Positions 10,276-22,569 of a stretch of DNA of 64,000 nucleotides are shown piece by piece. The position numbers were made by a program, and so were the translations under genes. A model generated the notes under the pieces. It worked only from the letters and a program-made list of their open reading frames with translations. It was not told the DNA's origin and made no database searches. This DNA comes from Osedax fenrisi (Eukaryota; Annelida; Polychaeta; Sabellida; Siboglinidae): the NCBI GenBank assembly GCA_964019155.1, contig OZ025240.1, forward strand, positions 94,025,198 through 94,089,197, read 5' to 3'. The number at the start of each line of letters is the position of its first letter. Within the stretch, counting starts at the first letter, position 1.

Positions 10276-11960
10276 ATATTTAATATTTTTAAATACATAT
10301 ATGATATCAATAATATTGATAATGATTGAGGTTAAAACAATAATTGATAATCAAGTCCTACGGAGAATTAGTTAAATATATAAGCTTTATTCATTGTATA
10401 CCTCGTAAAATAAAATATAAGTTAATATGTATACAGAAGTGATTAAGAGATATTATTATTGGCTCAGTAAGGCTGTGGTACGGAAAATGATAATATAAAA
10501 AGTATATTTAATTATATAAAATGGTATACATATATGTTTATGATATAGTATATTACAATTTATACATACACTTAATACTAAATAAAAATTGTAAAATAAT
10601 TTTAAAATAAAGTGTACATTACATTTAATATCGTTTACATCTATTTTTGAAATAAAATGTTTAAAATAAGGCATAAACTTTATTTACAAAATATCGGTAT
10701 ATATATATATTCTCTAAGAGTTAACATATCGGATCTATATAGTGTATATTCTTATAAATAGATTAAATATAGGTTATTATAAACTATTGCTAAAAATTGA
10801 TCTACTATTCGTATAATATCATATTTATTATTGTAGAGTAAAAAAAAATAATCTTACATCTAATGTATTTTATAGTTAAATCTACACCTCTACAAATGAT
10901 GTAGATATATCTATTAAATATTATAATATTTCTATTAATATATAACTGGTTAATAATCTATAATATATATAGTAGTATAGATAACATCCTGGGTTCATGG
11001 CTTTGATATAGTTATGGTGATAAGTGTTTGAATTTTATAATTAATATATGACAATTCAACGTAATCAATTTATATTATTTTTAAAATTATCTTCACTTAT
11101 TGGAATATTCCATGCAATTGTAATTACCCTATAGAGTATATACTAATATATTATAATATAATTAGATTGGCTAGCTATATTATGATAATTAGGTCCAATT
11201 AGGTACTACCATTGTAATACGTAAACTAATTGTTAAATATATAGATACTTTGGATGTTAACCTCCGATATACAATAACAATATACCTATTAATGAATTTA
11301 ATTCCTTATGTAGTTATTATTATTATTATTATTATCAGATTTGGTTTTAACAAGTAATAACCCATATAAACTAGTTATACATATATAATTATTTAAGTAT
11401 TTTTACCAATATATATATATATATATTGTTTAATATTATTTATTTATTTTATTCAAATTGTCAATAATGTTTATATAATTATACTATATATATTATATTT
11501 ACTAAATATACTATATACCGTATATTTTTAACTAAAGCCACATTATTTAAATTATTAATATTAACATTATTAATATCCTATCTGAATTTAATAAATTAAT
11601 TAAATTAGGAATATTAATTGATTTATTTTCTTATTATTATTATTAATATATGCATTATATTTATATATAAAATGAAGTAATCCATATAACTTAATATCAT
11701 ATGTGTGTGGTTATTTATTATACCTACTTTATTTCTTAATTATTGTATGGTATTAATATTTAGAATTGTATTTAAACTCATAGTACTGGGTAACTATGTC
11801 ATATAATATTAATTAGTAATTATTAAATTAATTTTAATTTTTAATGTTTATCTTGTAAATTAGCTTTTTATAATAATATTACGAAATATTTCTAAAAATT
11901 TAATATTATTTGAACAATATTGACATTACTACATCTATTTGAATACACTTTATATTTATT
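10276..11960. other. AT-rich intergenic sequence
   Basis: No recognisable gene or element. Contains short (TA)n and (ATT)n runs, for example at 11315-11336 and about 11411-11428. Confidence 0.5.
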
Positions 11961-12031
11961 ATGTTCTTTGTTGTACTTGGAATTGGTCATTTGTATACTT
12001 TTGTAACGATTGTATTAGGAGGTGCTATAGG
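11961..12031 (+). CDS. Exon-like segment with hydrophobic start and GTAAGT donor
   Basis: An ATG opens 23 codons (MFFVVLGIGHLYTFVTIVLG and on) and ends at AGG|GTAAGT, a consensus donor. The peptide is hydrophobic throughout, like a signal peptide or membrane span. It could be the first exon of the membrane-protein gene ending at 19278, but its phase (2) does not join directly to the 18852 exon (phase 1), so at least one more exon would be needed. A SINE follows within 50 bp. Weak evidence. Confidence 0.2.
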
Positions 12032-12036
12032 GTAAG

Positions 12037-12075
<39 letters not shown>

Positions 12076-12077
<2 letters not shown>

Positions 12078-12325
12078 CTGCCTGTGTGGCTCAGTTGGTA
12101 TCAAGCTAGGTTTGATTTAAGGTTCGAGCCCCGTTCAATATCTCTTAAAATAATATTTAGAAGTGTTCTTATATACTTGTATATAAATAAATAATGGACT
12201 CTCGTTAAAACCAAGGATGCCTTAACATGAGAACGGCTTAAAAGGTACATTAGAACCATATGGTTATAAGTGAAAACTTTATCTAAGTTCCTAGATGGGA
12301 TGAAAGGATACCACAAAATATAAAT

Positions 12326-12333
<8 letters not shown>
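12076..12333 (+). mobile_element. tRNA-derived SINE, copy 1
   Basis: The head has an A box (TGGCTCAGTTGG) and a B box (GGTTCGAGCCC). The body contains CTTAAAATAATATTTAGAAGT, CTCGTTAAAACCA, CATATGGTTATAAGTGAAAA and TAAGTTCCTAGATGGGATGA, and the tail is AACAATAA before (TA)n. The head lacks part of the anticodon region. It sits between two (TA)n tracts. Confidence 0.85.
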
Positions 12334-12392
<59 letters not shown>

Positions 12393-12909
12393 TTATGTGT
12401 ACTTATATGTATATAGTATATACACTAATATAAGATGTTATACTAATCTTCAAGAGCTCTTAAACCTAGGCTTAGATATTTATTTTTAGACATATGACTA
12501 CATTGAATTATATTAGAATATTCTATATATATATTGTTGAAATCAACGTTATACTTCGTTGCGCTTCATATCAATTGATCATTAAATGTCACGGTCGTTG
12601 AATAACACCCCTACATTCAGCGTCACACCTTAATTTTATTAACGTCTACATTCTATCGATAACTTTATATTGGTCGATACCTATTTGTCGATACATATTG
12701 GTCGATACCTATTCAAGGTATAGTCGAAATATATAATCGTACAATCTTATAGATAATCGAAATACTGTTTATATATTGCGTGATTTTTCTCATATATAAT
12801 TGTCTTATAACGGGATTATTTAATGATAAAAAGATTCAAATCCATATAATTAATACCATCTAATGATTTATTATAGATATCTATCTTATATATATATATA
12901 TGACTTACT
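12334..12909. other. AT-rich spacer with (TA)n
   Basis: A (TA)n tract at 12334-12381 is followed by unique sequence holding a short direct repeat, TTGGTCGATACCTATT, near 12671 and 12699. No gene seen. Confidence 0.5.
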
Positions 12910-12927
12910 TGACTTAAATGCGTAGGA

Positions 12928-13431
12928 TTATCGTCCCTTTGCTTTCCACATGAATAAATATTTTCCGAAGGCATCTCGTCGTTTGGCTCGTCTCTCTATA
13001 TTTAAAAGTGGCTCACTGCACTGTTTCCTTATGCCATCAGACCATCTTTTTGGCGGGCGTCCTCTTGTTCTCTTTTTATTGAAATCTAGCTTGTAACTGG
13101 AATTTAGTGTTGACGTATTCCTGACAACATGACCAAGCCAGCAAAGTCTTCTTTTAAGAACGATGTATTCTATCGTCTCGCTTATGTTTAGTTTCTTTCG
13201 TATCGTGGTGTTTCTGAGTCTGTCAGACCTAGTAATCTGGAGTATAGCTCTAAGGCATTTCATTTTAAACACTAGTAGCGCATCCATTTCTTTTCGTCTT
13301 GTAGTCCATGACTCTGAACCGTATGTGGCAATCGGCAGAATGAGTGCTCCGTAGAGTCTAGTCTTAAGATGTATTGATACGTCTTTTGATGACCATATCG
13401 TTCTCAGTCGACCGAAAGCTTGTGATGCCAT
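12928..13431 (-). pseudogene. RTE-like C-terminal domain, 167 codons
   Basis: Contains the thumb and post-RT region: L-K-T-R-L-Y-x-x-L-I-L-P-I-x-x-Y-G-S-E-S-W-T, then RRLCWLGHVVR and RGRPPKRWSDGIRKQ, the usual end of RTE-type proteins. Open for its whole length; the closing TAG is near the (TA)n tract that bounds the element. Confidence 0.85.
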
Positions 13432-13439
13432 TTATATTC

Positions 13440-14040
13440 GATGTTAAACATCTGAGGAGCAGTCTGGAACAAGATTACCCAGAAATTTGAACTTGGAAAC
13501 TTTGGGAACCACGTTGTTGTCGATTTCAATTTTAGCATTGCTATCTTATGTCATTATTGCGCGTTTAAGAGGATTTATCTTCAAACCCCATTTTTGACAA
13601 GCTTGTTCAAGTTCAAATATAGATATTTGCAGCTTTTCGAATACAGCAGATATGAGTGTCGTATCGTCTGCGTATCTGATATCAACAGACATATTCCAGG
13701 AATATGTTGAATAAGCTTGGTGACATAATACATCCTTGTCTCACGCCAATATTAACTGGGAACCAGTCCGATAGTTCTCCTCCAGCTATTATGGAGAATT
13801 CCGTTTTATTATATAGATTTTTGATTATCTCGACTAATTTATTTGGGATACCTATATTAATCAGCAGCATCTTCCAAAGTGCCTCTCTTAAAATAGTGTC
13901 AAATGCTGCTTTAAATTCAATAAAGTGGAAATGGAGCGGTATTTGGTTCTCTTTTGCTTTCTCGATCAACTGCCTTATAATAAATATTGCATCCGTGGTT
14001 CCTCTACCAGGCCTAAAACCGAATTGAGAGTCACTCATTT
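13440..14040 (-). pseudogene. RTE-like reverse transcriptase, broken
   Basis: The frame 14038-13682 holds SQFGFRPGRGTTDAIF, an F-K-A-A-F-D motif (family: D-F-x-x-A-F-D, where the first Asp is here Glu) and GVRQGCIMSPSLFNIFLE. After a stop the next frame reads IRYADDTTLIS, so the catalytic YADD box survives but is out of frame. Helix and thumb remnants follow to about 13440. Confidence 0.85.
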
Positions 14041-14755
14041 ATGATTCAATTATGTGCGAGCATCTGTTCATCAATATTTTGCAGAATATTTTACCTGGTA
14101 TTGGTAATAGTGCAATGGCTCTATAGTTTGCGGCGTTCAGTTTGTCACCTTTTTTATGGATTGGTGTTATTATCATCTTAGACCAGTCATTTTGTAATTC
14201 TCTGTCACAATTATTTTATTAAACAGGTTTTTTAATGTTTTAGACATAATATCACCTCCAGCTTTTATCAATTCAGAAGTTATTCCATCAACCCCAGGTG
14301 ACTTTCTGTTGGCTAGCTGTTTTATTGAGTACTTAACTTATTGTTCAGTTATTGGCGGTATGTTTTCATTATTAACATCTACTGAGTCAAATTCTTGCAG
14401 AGCATTTTCGTCGTGTTTGAATTGTGTGTTTAGGTATTTCTCAAAGTGCGTTTTCCAGATATGCAATACATCTTGCTTTTTCGTCTTTATATTACCTTGG
14501 GAGTCTTTCATATAACATATAGATCTGTATCTCTTTCCTTCTAGTTCACGAACTTATTTGAATAGTTTATGTGTGTTATTCTTTTTAAATTTTCTTCCAT
14601 TTCAGATATTTTGTCACTTAAATTATTATTGTTTTGTTTTGTTACTTCTGCTTTTACTCTTTTAATTAATTCTCTATAGTTATTTGTATACTCTTCATTA
14701 AACTGGTTTTTTAACATCATTATTTTAGAGCTTCTTCGTTGTGCACATAAGTAAC

Positions 14756-15529
14756 TTACCTCGCTTGAGAGACCGGGGATTTCGTTATGTCGTTTTGTCG
14801 GACATAATTATGTCCGATTTCTTTTTCAGCTGCTGTATGTACAATTTTTTTGAATTTAATGTAAAATTCATCTGGAGTCATCTCATCGTCTAATAGGTTA
14901 GCAAATCCTTCTCCTATTATCGAAGCAAACTTTTTGGATATTTCCTTGCTTTGCAGTTTATCGGTGTCATAACGTTTTAGTGGTTTTTTTGCTATATGTT
15001 TCATTTTTATTGGTTTTTTAATAACTAAGTTTGCAATGACAAGTGAGTGATCTGGCCCTATTTCGTCAGAGTTATAGGTTCTGCAGTTTTTAAGAGTAGA
15101 TTTTAGTTTCTTAGACATTATAATAAAATCAATTTGCATCTCTGTCTGTTTTGGTGAAGTCCATGTGTATCTTCGCCTTTCTTTGTGCTTAAATATCGTG
15201 TTTGCTATAAATTGATTTTTTATTGCACAGAATTGAAGTATTTTAACACCTCGTTCATTGTGTTTTCCTGCACCATAACTCCCAACTACTTCTGGCCAGA
15301 TGTCTTGCATTTGGCTTACTACTGATACGTTAAAAACACCTAGTAGTACAATATGTTTACTTGGTGGAAGGATGTTAATCTCATCTTGTAACATTCCAAA
15401 AAATTCTTCTACATATGTATCTTCGTAGCTAGAGTCTGGAGCGTACACAACGAAGTATGTTATTCTATTTGATCTAATCTCTATGGTAACCTTCAATAAT
15501 CTGCTTGATATACACTCATAGTTAATCAT
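14756..15529 (-). pseudogene. RTE-like endonuclease (APE type), 257-codon open part
   Basis: An AP-endonuclease-like domain that nicks target DNA for retrotransposition. Motifs seen: YFVVYAPDS (residues 25-33), LLGVFN (62-67; the family has G-D-F-N, so the catalytic Asp is now Val), YTWTSP (121-126), QIDFI (132-136) and a GPDHSLV motif (158-164) with the catalytic His. The N-terminal strand continues upstream in another frame near 15780-15620, with R-T-A-T-W-N-T-R and I-T-E-T-H-W, so a stop or shift separates the two. Confidence 0.85.
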
Positions 15530-16185
15530 GTGCTCACTTAGTTTTTTATTCAGTATTAAAGCGACACCTTGTCTGTGTATAACGTCTTGTCGTGGTGAGT
15601 GAATAATAACGTGTTCATCTTTCTCCCATATCGTAGGTATATATGTTGTCCAATGGGTCTCTGTTATGCCAATTATATCAATTTACATTCGTTCAATTTC
15701 GTTTATTAATAAGTTAATAATATCATTATCAATTAGTTTTCTAGTGTTCCATGTAGCCGTCCTAACCGGGAGATTATTCGCACCCTCTATTTGCCCGGGA
15801 CTGAAGGCCATTCTTGTATTTGTATTCATGTGTTATTCATGTTTATTTTTAAGACAATTTAACCTAGACACTTGCTCAAGGACATTCTAGGTGAAAGGCG
15901 CCGGCTACTAAACATAATGATTAGTGACCGCCTAAGAGAACCTCTCGTTCCCGGTTTCTGTCAGGGTTGTCTCCCTTAGCCTTTCCCAATCCAATGGGTT
16001 CCTGCAATGCAACAGGTGTGTCGTTTTGTCAGCGGCTGTTTATTTTAGTTCGCAGCTAACCCCCATAGAGGTCATTCCCCTATCCGCAACCTGGGTACGC
16101 GCCCTATCGGCGTCGACACTCCACCGCAAGGGAAAAAATATATATATAGTTTAACTGTAGTATACATATACTTGTATATATTATA

Positions 16186-16187
16186 AT

Positions 16188-16255
<68 letters not shown>
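16186..16255. repeat. (TA)n microsatellite
   Basis: About 65 bp of uninterrupted TA. A second tract of about 50 bp lies at 16431-16483, and (ATT)n at 16585-16623. Confidence 0.95.
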
Positions 16256-16259
<4 letters not shown>

Positions 16260-16427
16260 CATTATTAATACAACTAATATAATATTAATATAATTTTTAA
16301 AGAGGGTGGATAACTCACTCTTTACTAATCGACGCTCAGCTTCCGCAAGAAAATAAAACCAATTATACTTTTGCTGCAAAAGTCGATGACTACTCGCTAC
16401 CCGACGGTATTCGTATATGTATAATAT

Positions 16428-16491
<64 letters not shown>

Positions 16492-16585
16492 TAGTTTATT
16501 TATGTACACTTTTTCAATCTACATAAATATAAATAGTATATACGTATAATAGTATAATAGTATATACGTACGTATGCGTGCGTGT

Positions 16586-16616
<31 letters not shown>

Positions 16617-16654
16617 TTATTATCCTAATATATATATATATATATATATATACT

Positions 16655-17950
16655 TGAAGTCATCATCTATTTTCAGATTTGATCCATCTATAGTTATATT
16701 TTTAACTGTTTTTTTGGTGTAGTAAGTCATGTATTTAGTTTTTCCTGTATTCATTCTTAGTACTACTCATTTTGCTGATTTATCTACTCTAGTGAGCATC
16801 TCTTGGTATTCTCCACTTACTAATAAAATATCATATGGGAAGTCCATATATGTAACAGTTATATACGATACTCTTCTTCTTTATCTTTTCCGTTGTTAGA
16901 AACCTAGATTATCTTCCCTTCTTATTAAAGAGTATCTCGTAACATAATCGATAACTATTACGAAAAGGTATGGAACTAATGTAAGACACAAACTAGAATT
17001 TTAAAAGTTTTTTGTCCTCCATCTAGAGTAATTAATTTGGCAGTAGTATATTCATACATTATTCTAAAAGTCATCTCCAACTCCTCCGGTATCCCATAAG
17101 CACGTAGGCCATAAGAATTTTCCTTCTATGTATAGTATAAAGGATTTCTTGAAATCGATGAATATTAGAATTAATATAGATTATTATCTTTAACTCACTC
17201 AACCTGTCTTCTGATAGCGAGTATTTGACTGGTTGTAGTTATAACTGCATATATGCAGTTCTGAAACTGATCTTATTTTCTATTCATTATCTAATGACTA
17301 TGACTTTTTTCTACTAATGAATTAGACTTATATCACAATAATGACTACCTATATGTATAGGCTAATTTCTCAATTCTTAAATTGTATTAAACTATATTCA
17401 AAATTGCTTGTGCTTTTATCTAATAGTGATTAATTATAGAAGTAGAAGATTAGTTCGTCTATATCACATCGCTTTAATAATTATATCCGAATTTGATCAA
17501 CACTGTAGCCGTTACCTTCTTTTATTGATTAAGTCTTTTGACAACTTACGCATATATTTCTAAAGCTATAGCTATAGCGTGTATACACGTTTTATGTTTA
17601 TAAGTGGTATAACTTGTACCTATTATCACTTTATTGTTGTCTTCAATCTATAGTAGTTTGCCTAATAATTCTTGAAAATACGTGTTCCAAGTTTATAGAC
17701 GTTCTATTTGTTTATTACCTTATATCATTTCTTTTTGAGTACATTTGTTCCAGCTAGTATACTTATACAATGTACCTATAGATACTTTCTGTTGAAATCA
17801 GCGTTCCAAATTTATTTGATATATTCTCCTATAGGGTATCGACAACGATATTTGTATATAGGTCGTATAGTTTAGTGCGTGATTCAGTGTTGTTATGTTG
17901 ATTAGTTTCATTAATGTGAATTATCTTAGTATTGTATATATGAGTGTATT
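16655..17950 (-). pseudogene. LINE relic (same broad type as 34075 and 61214)
   Basis: Minus-strand reading in mixed frames gives TWNTYFQELLG (about 17690), a G-x-x-V-D-Q-I-R-I and L-L-K-R-C-D segment (about 17480), IFIDFKKSF (17150), VPYLFVIVIDYV (16970), an eroded F-A-D-D position (D-F-P-Y-D), MNTGKTKYM (16750) and an I-D-G-S-N-L-K-I-D-D-D-F-K end at 16660. Heavily mutated. Confidence 0.7.
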
Positions 17951-18851
17951 CTCTAGACATAGAAAAAGTGTAATCAGTAAATGGAAAAATTTAGTTTTTT
18001 CTTATGAGTCGAACTATAGTTCGGAAATAACTATAGTTATTTTGTATCTTCAGAATGTATTTATTTGAATGATTCATATATGTCTGAATTATCTTCAACA
18101 TCTGCTAAGATAGATATATTCTTTATTTCCACGAATGTATGAACTCGTAAATATATAATTAAATTAAAATATATGTTAATAATTATTCATTCAATATTAT
18201 TTTTAGATTATTTCGACGTAATAGGTTTCTACTATCTATGTTATATATTATTACATTATATAATATTTTATTATATTAGTTATAATTTATATATGAACAT
18301 AGTATACAATATAAAATATATGTATTAGATGTAAAGCTTTTTTACAGTCGGTAAATAATACTCATATATTAATAATAACAAAATGTATATACAAAGTATA
18401 TACTATATCCATATAGTAGAGTATATGCATGCATTAATTATATAATATAGAAGTTAATGTGAATATGATAACAAAAGAAAGTAAAGTTGTTAAAGTGTAT
18501 TTAAAACGCATCCGAATATAAATAATTGATACAAATTCGATTAATAATGATGTTATTAAATTTAAATTATTTACCAATTATATATGTAAAAATATGAATG
18601 CATTCATGTATAACTTAACCACTATACATCGTAAACATTACAGTGCTTAATAATCGTACGACAATGATCTAACGTATCATAATTTGTTAATATACATTAT
18701 ATTATTTAATTCAACTTCAAGTTAATATTTTATTGTATTTCATTAATATTATTTAATTTTTAGATTAATAAAATGTGGTTATAAATATAATGATTATTGT
18801 ATATTGAGTATCACGTGGTTATATCTAACTAAGTTATTGTATATTGTGCAG
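17951..18851. other. AT-rich sequence, intron of the gene ending at 19278
   Basis: No element recognised. Ends at a good acceptor (ATTGTGCAG). Confidence 0.4.
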
Positions 18852-18944
18852 GGTCGAAAGGAGGAAGTATAGCGTTTCTTTATATTGGACTCATTTGTAT
18901 TCTGCTAGCGTGTATACTATATTATATTTATATACATAATAGAG
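18852..18944 (+). CDS. Penultimate coding exon, membrane-spanning segment
   Basis: The exon starts after ATTGTGCAG and ends at AGAG|GTTAAT. Read in the frame that joins the next exon, it encodes a short SKGGS linker, a single hydrophobic span of about 20 residues (IAFLYIGLICILLACILYYI) and a stop-transfer-like HNR. So it is a bitopic membrane protein, probably type I, with its N-terminal part outside. The other two frames lack this pattern and one stops early. Upstream exons must lie to the left, and LINE insertions fill much of that interval. I do not recognise the protein. Confidence 0.6.
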
Positions 18945-19159
18945 GTTAATTGATATATTTATTGATGTAAAAAATAATATAATTTATATATATAATACAG
19001 ATTATTTTAGTTATTATATATATATATATATATTAATAATTTTAAAATAAATTTATTTTTATAGTATAAAAATGAATATTTATAAAATATTGAATAAAAT
19101 ATATTATAATTTAAGCGGTTAACACCAATACATAAACATTATCATCAGTATATATATAG

Positions 19160-19278
19160 ATAAAGATTTAAAAGATGCAATAAATAAAAAGAATGAAGCC
19201 TACTACAACCCTGCCGACAATACTGAACTTGACACCACAGTAACAATGCATTCCATTCATGTCATAACGAAAGAATAG
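19160..19278 (+). CDS. Last coding exon, cytoplasmic tail of an unrecognised membrane protein
   Basis: The acceptor is the AG at 19158-19159, and the first two bases complete a codon with the last base of the previous exon (G|AT, Asp). It then reads 38 open codons to TAG at 19276. The tail is hydrophilic: KDLKDAINKKNEAYYNPADN followed by a Thr-rich end. AYYNPAD resembles a tyrosine-based sorting or adaptor motif, which is inference. AATAAA lies 20 bp after the stop. Matching phase, composition and polyadenylation signal together make this a credible gene end. Confidence 0.6.
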
Positions 19279-19297
19279 TTAACATCGATAGATCGTC

Positions 19298-19303
19298 AAT
19301 AAA
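19298..19303 (+). terminator. Polyadenylation signal AATAAA
   Basis: Placed 20 bp after the stop codon of the exon at 19160-19278. The motif is common by chance in DNA this AT-rich, so the position is what gives it weight. Confidence 0.45.
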
Positions 19304-19656
19304 ATATATTATGTTAACATTGATAATAATGACGCCTATGATACCATGTATTTTTTAATTAATAATAAACTATATTCAGGACAATTCTTTATATGCTTAA
19401 GCAAATATGCATCTGTTCTGTATTATATAATACATATCAGACTAAAGTAATACTTCCCACATTAAAATCTGTAATAATAATGAATTATTAATTGTATATT
19501 ATAGTATATTTTAAATATAGATATAAAAAACAATATTTTCTACAACAAAATAAATTTTAAAAAACCCCGAAGAGATAATGCAATAAATAAGATACTAAAT
19601 CAAACATAAATCAATATAAAATTATAAATTTCTGTTAAAAGTCAACAACATTTTGT
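19304..19656. other. AT-rich spacer
   Basis: Between the membrane-protein gene end and the LINE relic; nothing recognised. Confidence 0.5.
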
Positions 19657-20860
19657 TTATTTTATTTTAAAAGATGAAACAGATATACCTACAGATTTTA
19701 TTATATCATTATTTAATGAATTCCATATATTAACTAATCAATTATTAATTATATTTGTAATTGTATTATCATAATTATATATTATATTTAATTTTTTACA
19801 ATTACCTCTACACTTATTCGAAATGTTAAAGATATCAGATATATTTATATCTGTATAATTATTTGAAATTTTTAAAATTATGGTTAGATCTATTATTAAT
19901 CTTCTAAGTTCGATATATTCTAATTTAAAATATGCAATCTCTCTTTATATGATTTATAATTAATATTTAATGAATTTGTATATCCTACGCATATTATAAT
20001 TAATATTCTATTAAATAATATGTGCTCGCTTTCAATGTGGTCTATGAGACTACGAAATTTACTAACCTTTGAAAAAGATGATCAAATTATAAATGCATAC
20101 AGTGTTAAAAAGTAGGGTACAGCGAGTGCCTTGTTTAGGGTGTAAGTAGGTTCTCCATAGCCGTACCCTAATTAGGGTACAATTTGAATAAATACGATAA
20201 GTACCCTAAAATTCTCAAACTGTACCCTAAAGAATTTTAGCTGGTTGTACCCTAATTATATGATACCATGTACCCTAATGCAATTATATGATATATACCA
20301 TAATTGAATTGTATGATATATAAATATAATAATCACGTACCCTAATATTTAATATATCTTTATCCTAATAACTATATAGAGTATACCCTTGTGCATTTAA
20401 CAGTCAGGTACCCTAATATTTAACATATATATATACCTAACAATATATCTATTTACTCTAGTGAGTTTAAAAGTCGTGTACCCTAAATAGGGTACATGAT
20501 AAATTGTTGTGATATGTTAACGATCTGTACCCTATACATTTAATTCGCTGTACCCTAATTTTTAACAGTGTATTCTAAAATTAGTTTGCAATAAATGTTA
20601 TATGCATTTTATAATGCTCTAGTGGATTTTGTAGTAATGCATCTAAAAATTGAATTCAAAATAAAATATGCTTTTTTACAAATATAATCAATATGTTTAT
20701 TAAATAAAAGGTTTTTTCAAATAGTATTCCTAAATCTTTATAAAAAGTAACGTTTTCTAATTTAATATTATTTATAGAATATTTAGATGGAATAATCTTC
20801 CCTAAAGTTATAACTGCACATTTTGATAATGAAATATTTAATTACCATTGATTTGCCATT
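19657..20860 (-). pseudogene. CR1/Jockey-like LINE, C-terminal RT part, split by a MITE
   Basis: Upstream of the MITE in coding order (20860-20571) the minus strand reads LNISLSKCAVITLGKIIPSK, then LENVTFYKDLGILFEK, the W-Q-L-x-x-x-x-x-K-C and K-D-L-G-I-x-x motifs after the catalytic box. Downstream (20099-19657) it reads FRSLIDHIESEHILFNRI, YKERLHIL, an L-E-Y-I-E-L-R-R-L-I-I-D-L stretch, a V-N-I-W-N-S-L-N motif and SSFKIK before the stop at 19659. Stops: a TAA where Gln is expected, a TGA where Trp is expected. Only the C-terminal third remains. Confidence 0.85.
20100..20570. mobile_element. Tc1/mariner-type MITE, 471 bp, TA target duplication
   Basis: The two ends form a 26-bp inverted repeat: the left reads CAGTGTTAAAAAGTAGGGTA and the right, reversed, CACTGTTAAAAATTAGGGTA, both followed by CAGCGA. 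TA lies on both sides (20098-20099 and 20571-20572). No coding capacity. The interior has about a dozen GTACCCTAA or TTAGGGTAC motifs in both orientations. Removing the element and one TA restores the LINE reading frame exactly across L-I-L-E-Y-A-F-I-I. Confidence 0.92.
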
Positions 20861-22516
20861 TATTGGTGTAATATCATTATTATTATTTATACATGTATTT
20901 CATTTAAATATAAAATGTGTTGATCTAAATAACTGAATATCATATTTTAGTGATGATTTAATTTACCAATTTGTTTTCATAATTTTTGCTTTAAGCATTT
21001 ATAATGGTTTTATTGCCACATGACCATACTTATATAATTTTCATTATTAATTCCTAAGTTACATGTACTACAATCCATTTTTAATGTAATAAATATATTA
21101 CAATGAAATAGTTTTTGAAATTATATATTATATATTTAACAAACTGTTTCCCTGTGATTTTAAATTGAACAATTGCCGAATTAGATTTTCTTGTTTACTA
21201 AATAAATAGCGTTTTAATGTTTCAATTTTCTTATTTTATAAATCGATTTTAAAACGTTATCCTTTACTGGAATGACTAAGTAAATATTGAAAGTAATTTC
21301 GTATAATATAGATAACTAGTTATACGAATGTAAGTCGATATTAATTAGATTTAAAGACATTCAATTGTTTTCATATATAGAAATAACGCTTTAAATTTAT
21401 GCGACTTTAAATGTGGTTGTTATTGTTTTTATAAACTTATGTTTCATAACTTAAGTTCAACTTAAGTTCTGAACTTAAGTTGTTGATGTAAGATCACCTA
21501 TTATAATAAATAGTAGTAGGATATTAAACCTACCTGATTTTAAATGATTTATATTAAATAGTGTTATGATATCAAACATATATTTAAAATATTGTAAACT
21601 TATTTTACATGACTTAAGTTCAACACAATTATGAACTTAAGTTATATACTTTAGTTAGGAATAGTTAAGTGCAAATATTATTATTAATGTAAGTATTACA
21701 TAAAATATAGTTATATTATTTGTTTAATATATAAGCAATTTATTAGTATATCATATATTTATTATATTTTTAATAATGAAAATTAATTATTCATAATTAA
21801 TTTTATATTTAAGTTAATATTCTGAATTTAATAAAGAAAGTAATTGTTTTAAAAACTAAAATCATTGAATTAATCCTATGGATTTTAAAAATGATCTCAT
21901 TCAAGTAAAACATTGATAATCATAATTATATTTATAATACAATTGTAAATCATGTTGAACTAATTGCTCAACATTGTATATATAGCAATTGAATATTGAT
22001 TACATATATTATTCAATATGTTATTGATAATTCATATATTATTATTATTGAAATTAAGTTTTAAATTTAACTAATGAAATTATATAATATATTGTATACA
22101 ATATATTATAATATCGATTCAATATTGTGCTGATAATAAATATAATAGAAATTGTAAATATATATTTATGAACTTATAACCTTAAGTTAAACTTAATTTT
22201 AGAACATAAGTTGAAATATATATATATATATATATATATAATTAGTTAATATATACAACCACTTTATTCAATATTAAGATATAATATATATATATATATA
22301 TATATATTTTTTAATTATTTTGTAATCGGGTTCTCCATAGGAGTGGAAAACTTAATAATTTCTACCATCCTATATCAATTAATAATGTAAAAGTTATTAA
22401 TTATTGATTTGTAAAATTAAATATATCTTAATATTAGCTAATTTCCTATACTTGTGATATAACAACCCATGAAATTAAGAGCACACGATATTTGAGATAA
22501 TTCCACTATATAGTGC

Positions 22517-22569
<53 letters not shown>

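Larger units (their letters stand above)
12910..16115 (-). mobile_element. RTE-like LINE, near full length, inactivated
   Basis: The minus strand has, in order, a GC-richer leader (about 16115-15830), an APE endonuclease, a reverse transcriptase and the C-terminal W-L-G-H-V-V-R ... R-G-R-P-P-K-R-W region of RTE/BovB-type elements. The leader contains GGATAGGGGAA and GGTTAGCTGCGAA, shared with the LINE leader at 59058. Stops and shifts break the frame in the linker (14756-14040) and after the RT fingers. The endonuclease has lost a key acidic residue, so the copy is dead. Confidence 0.85.
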
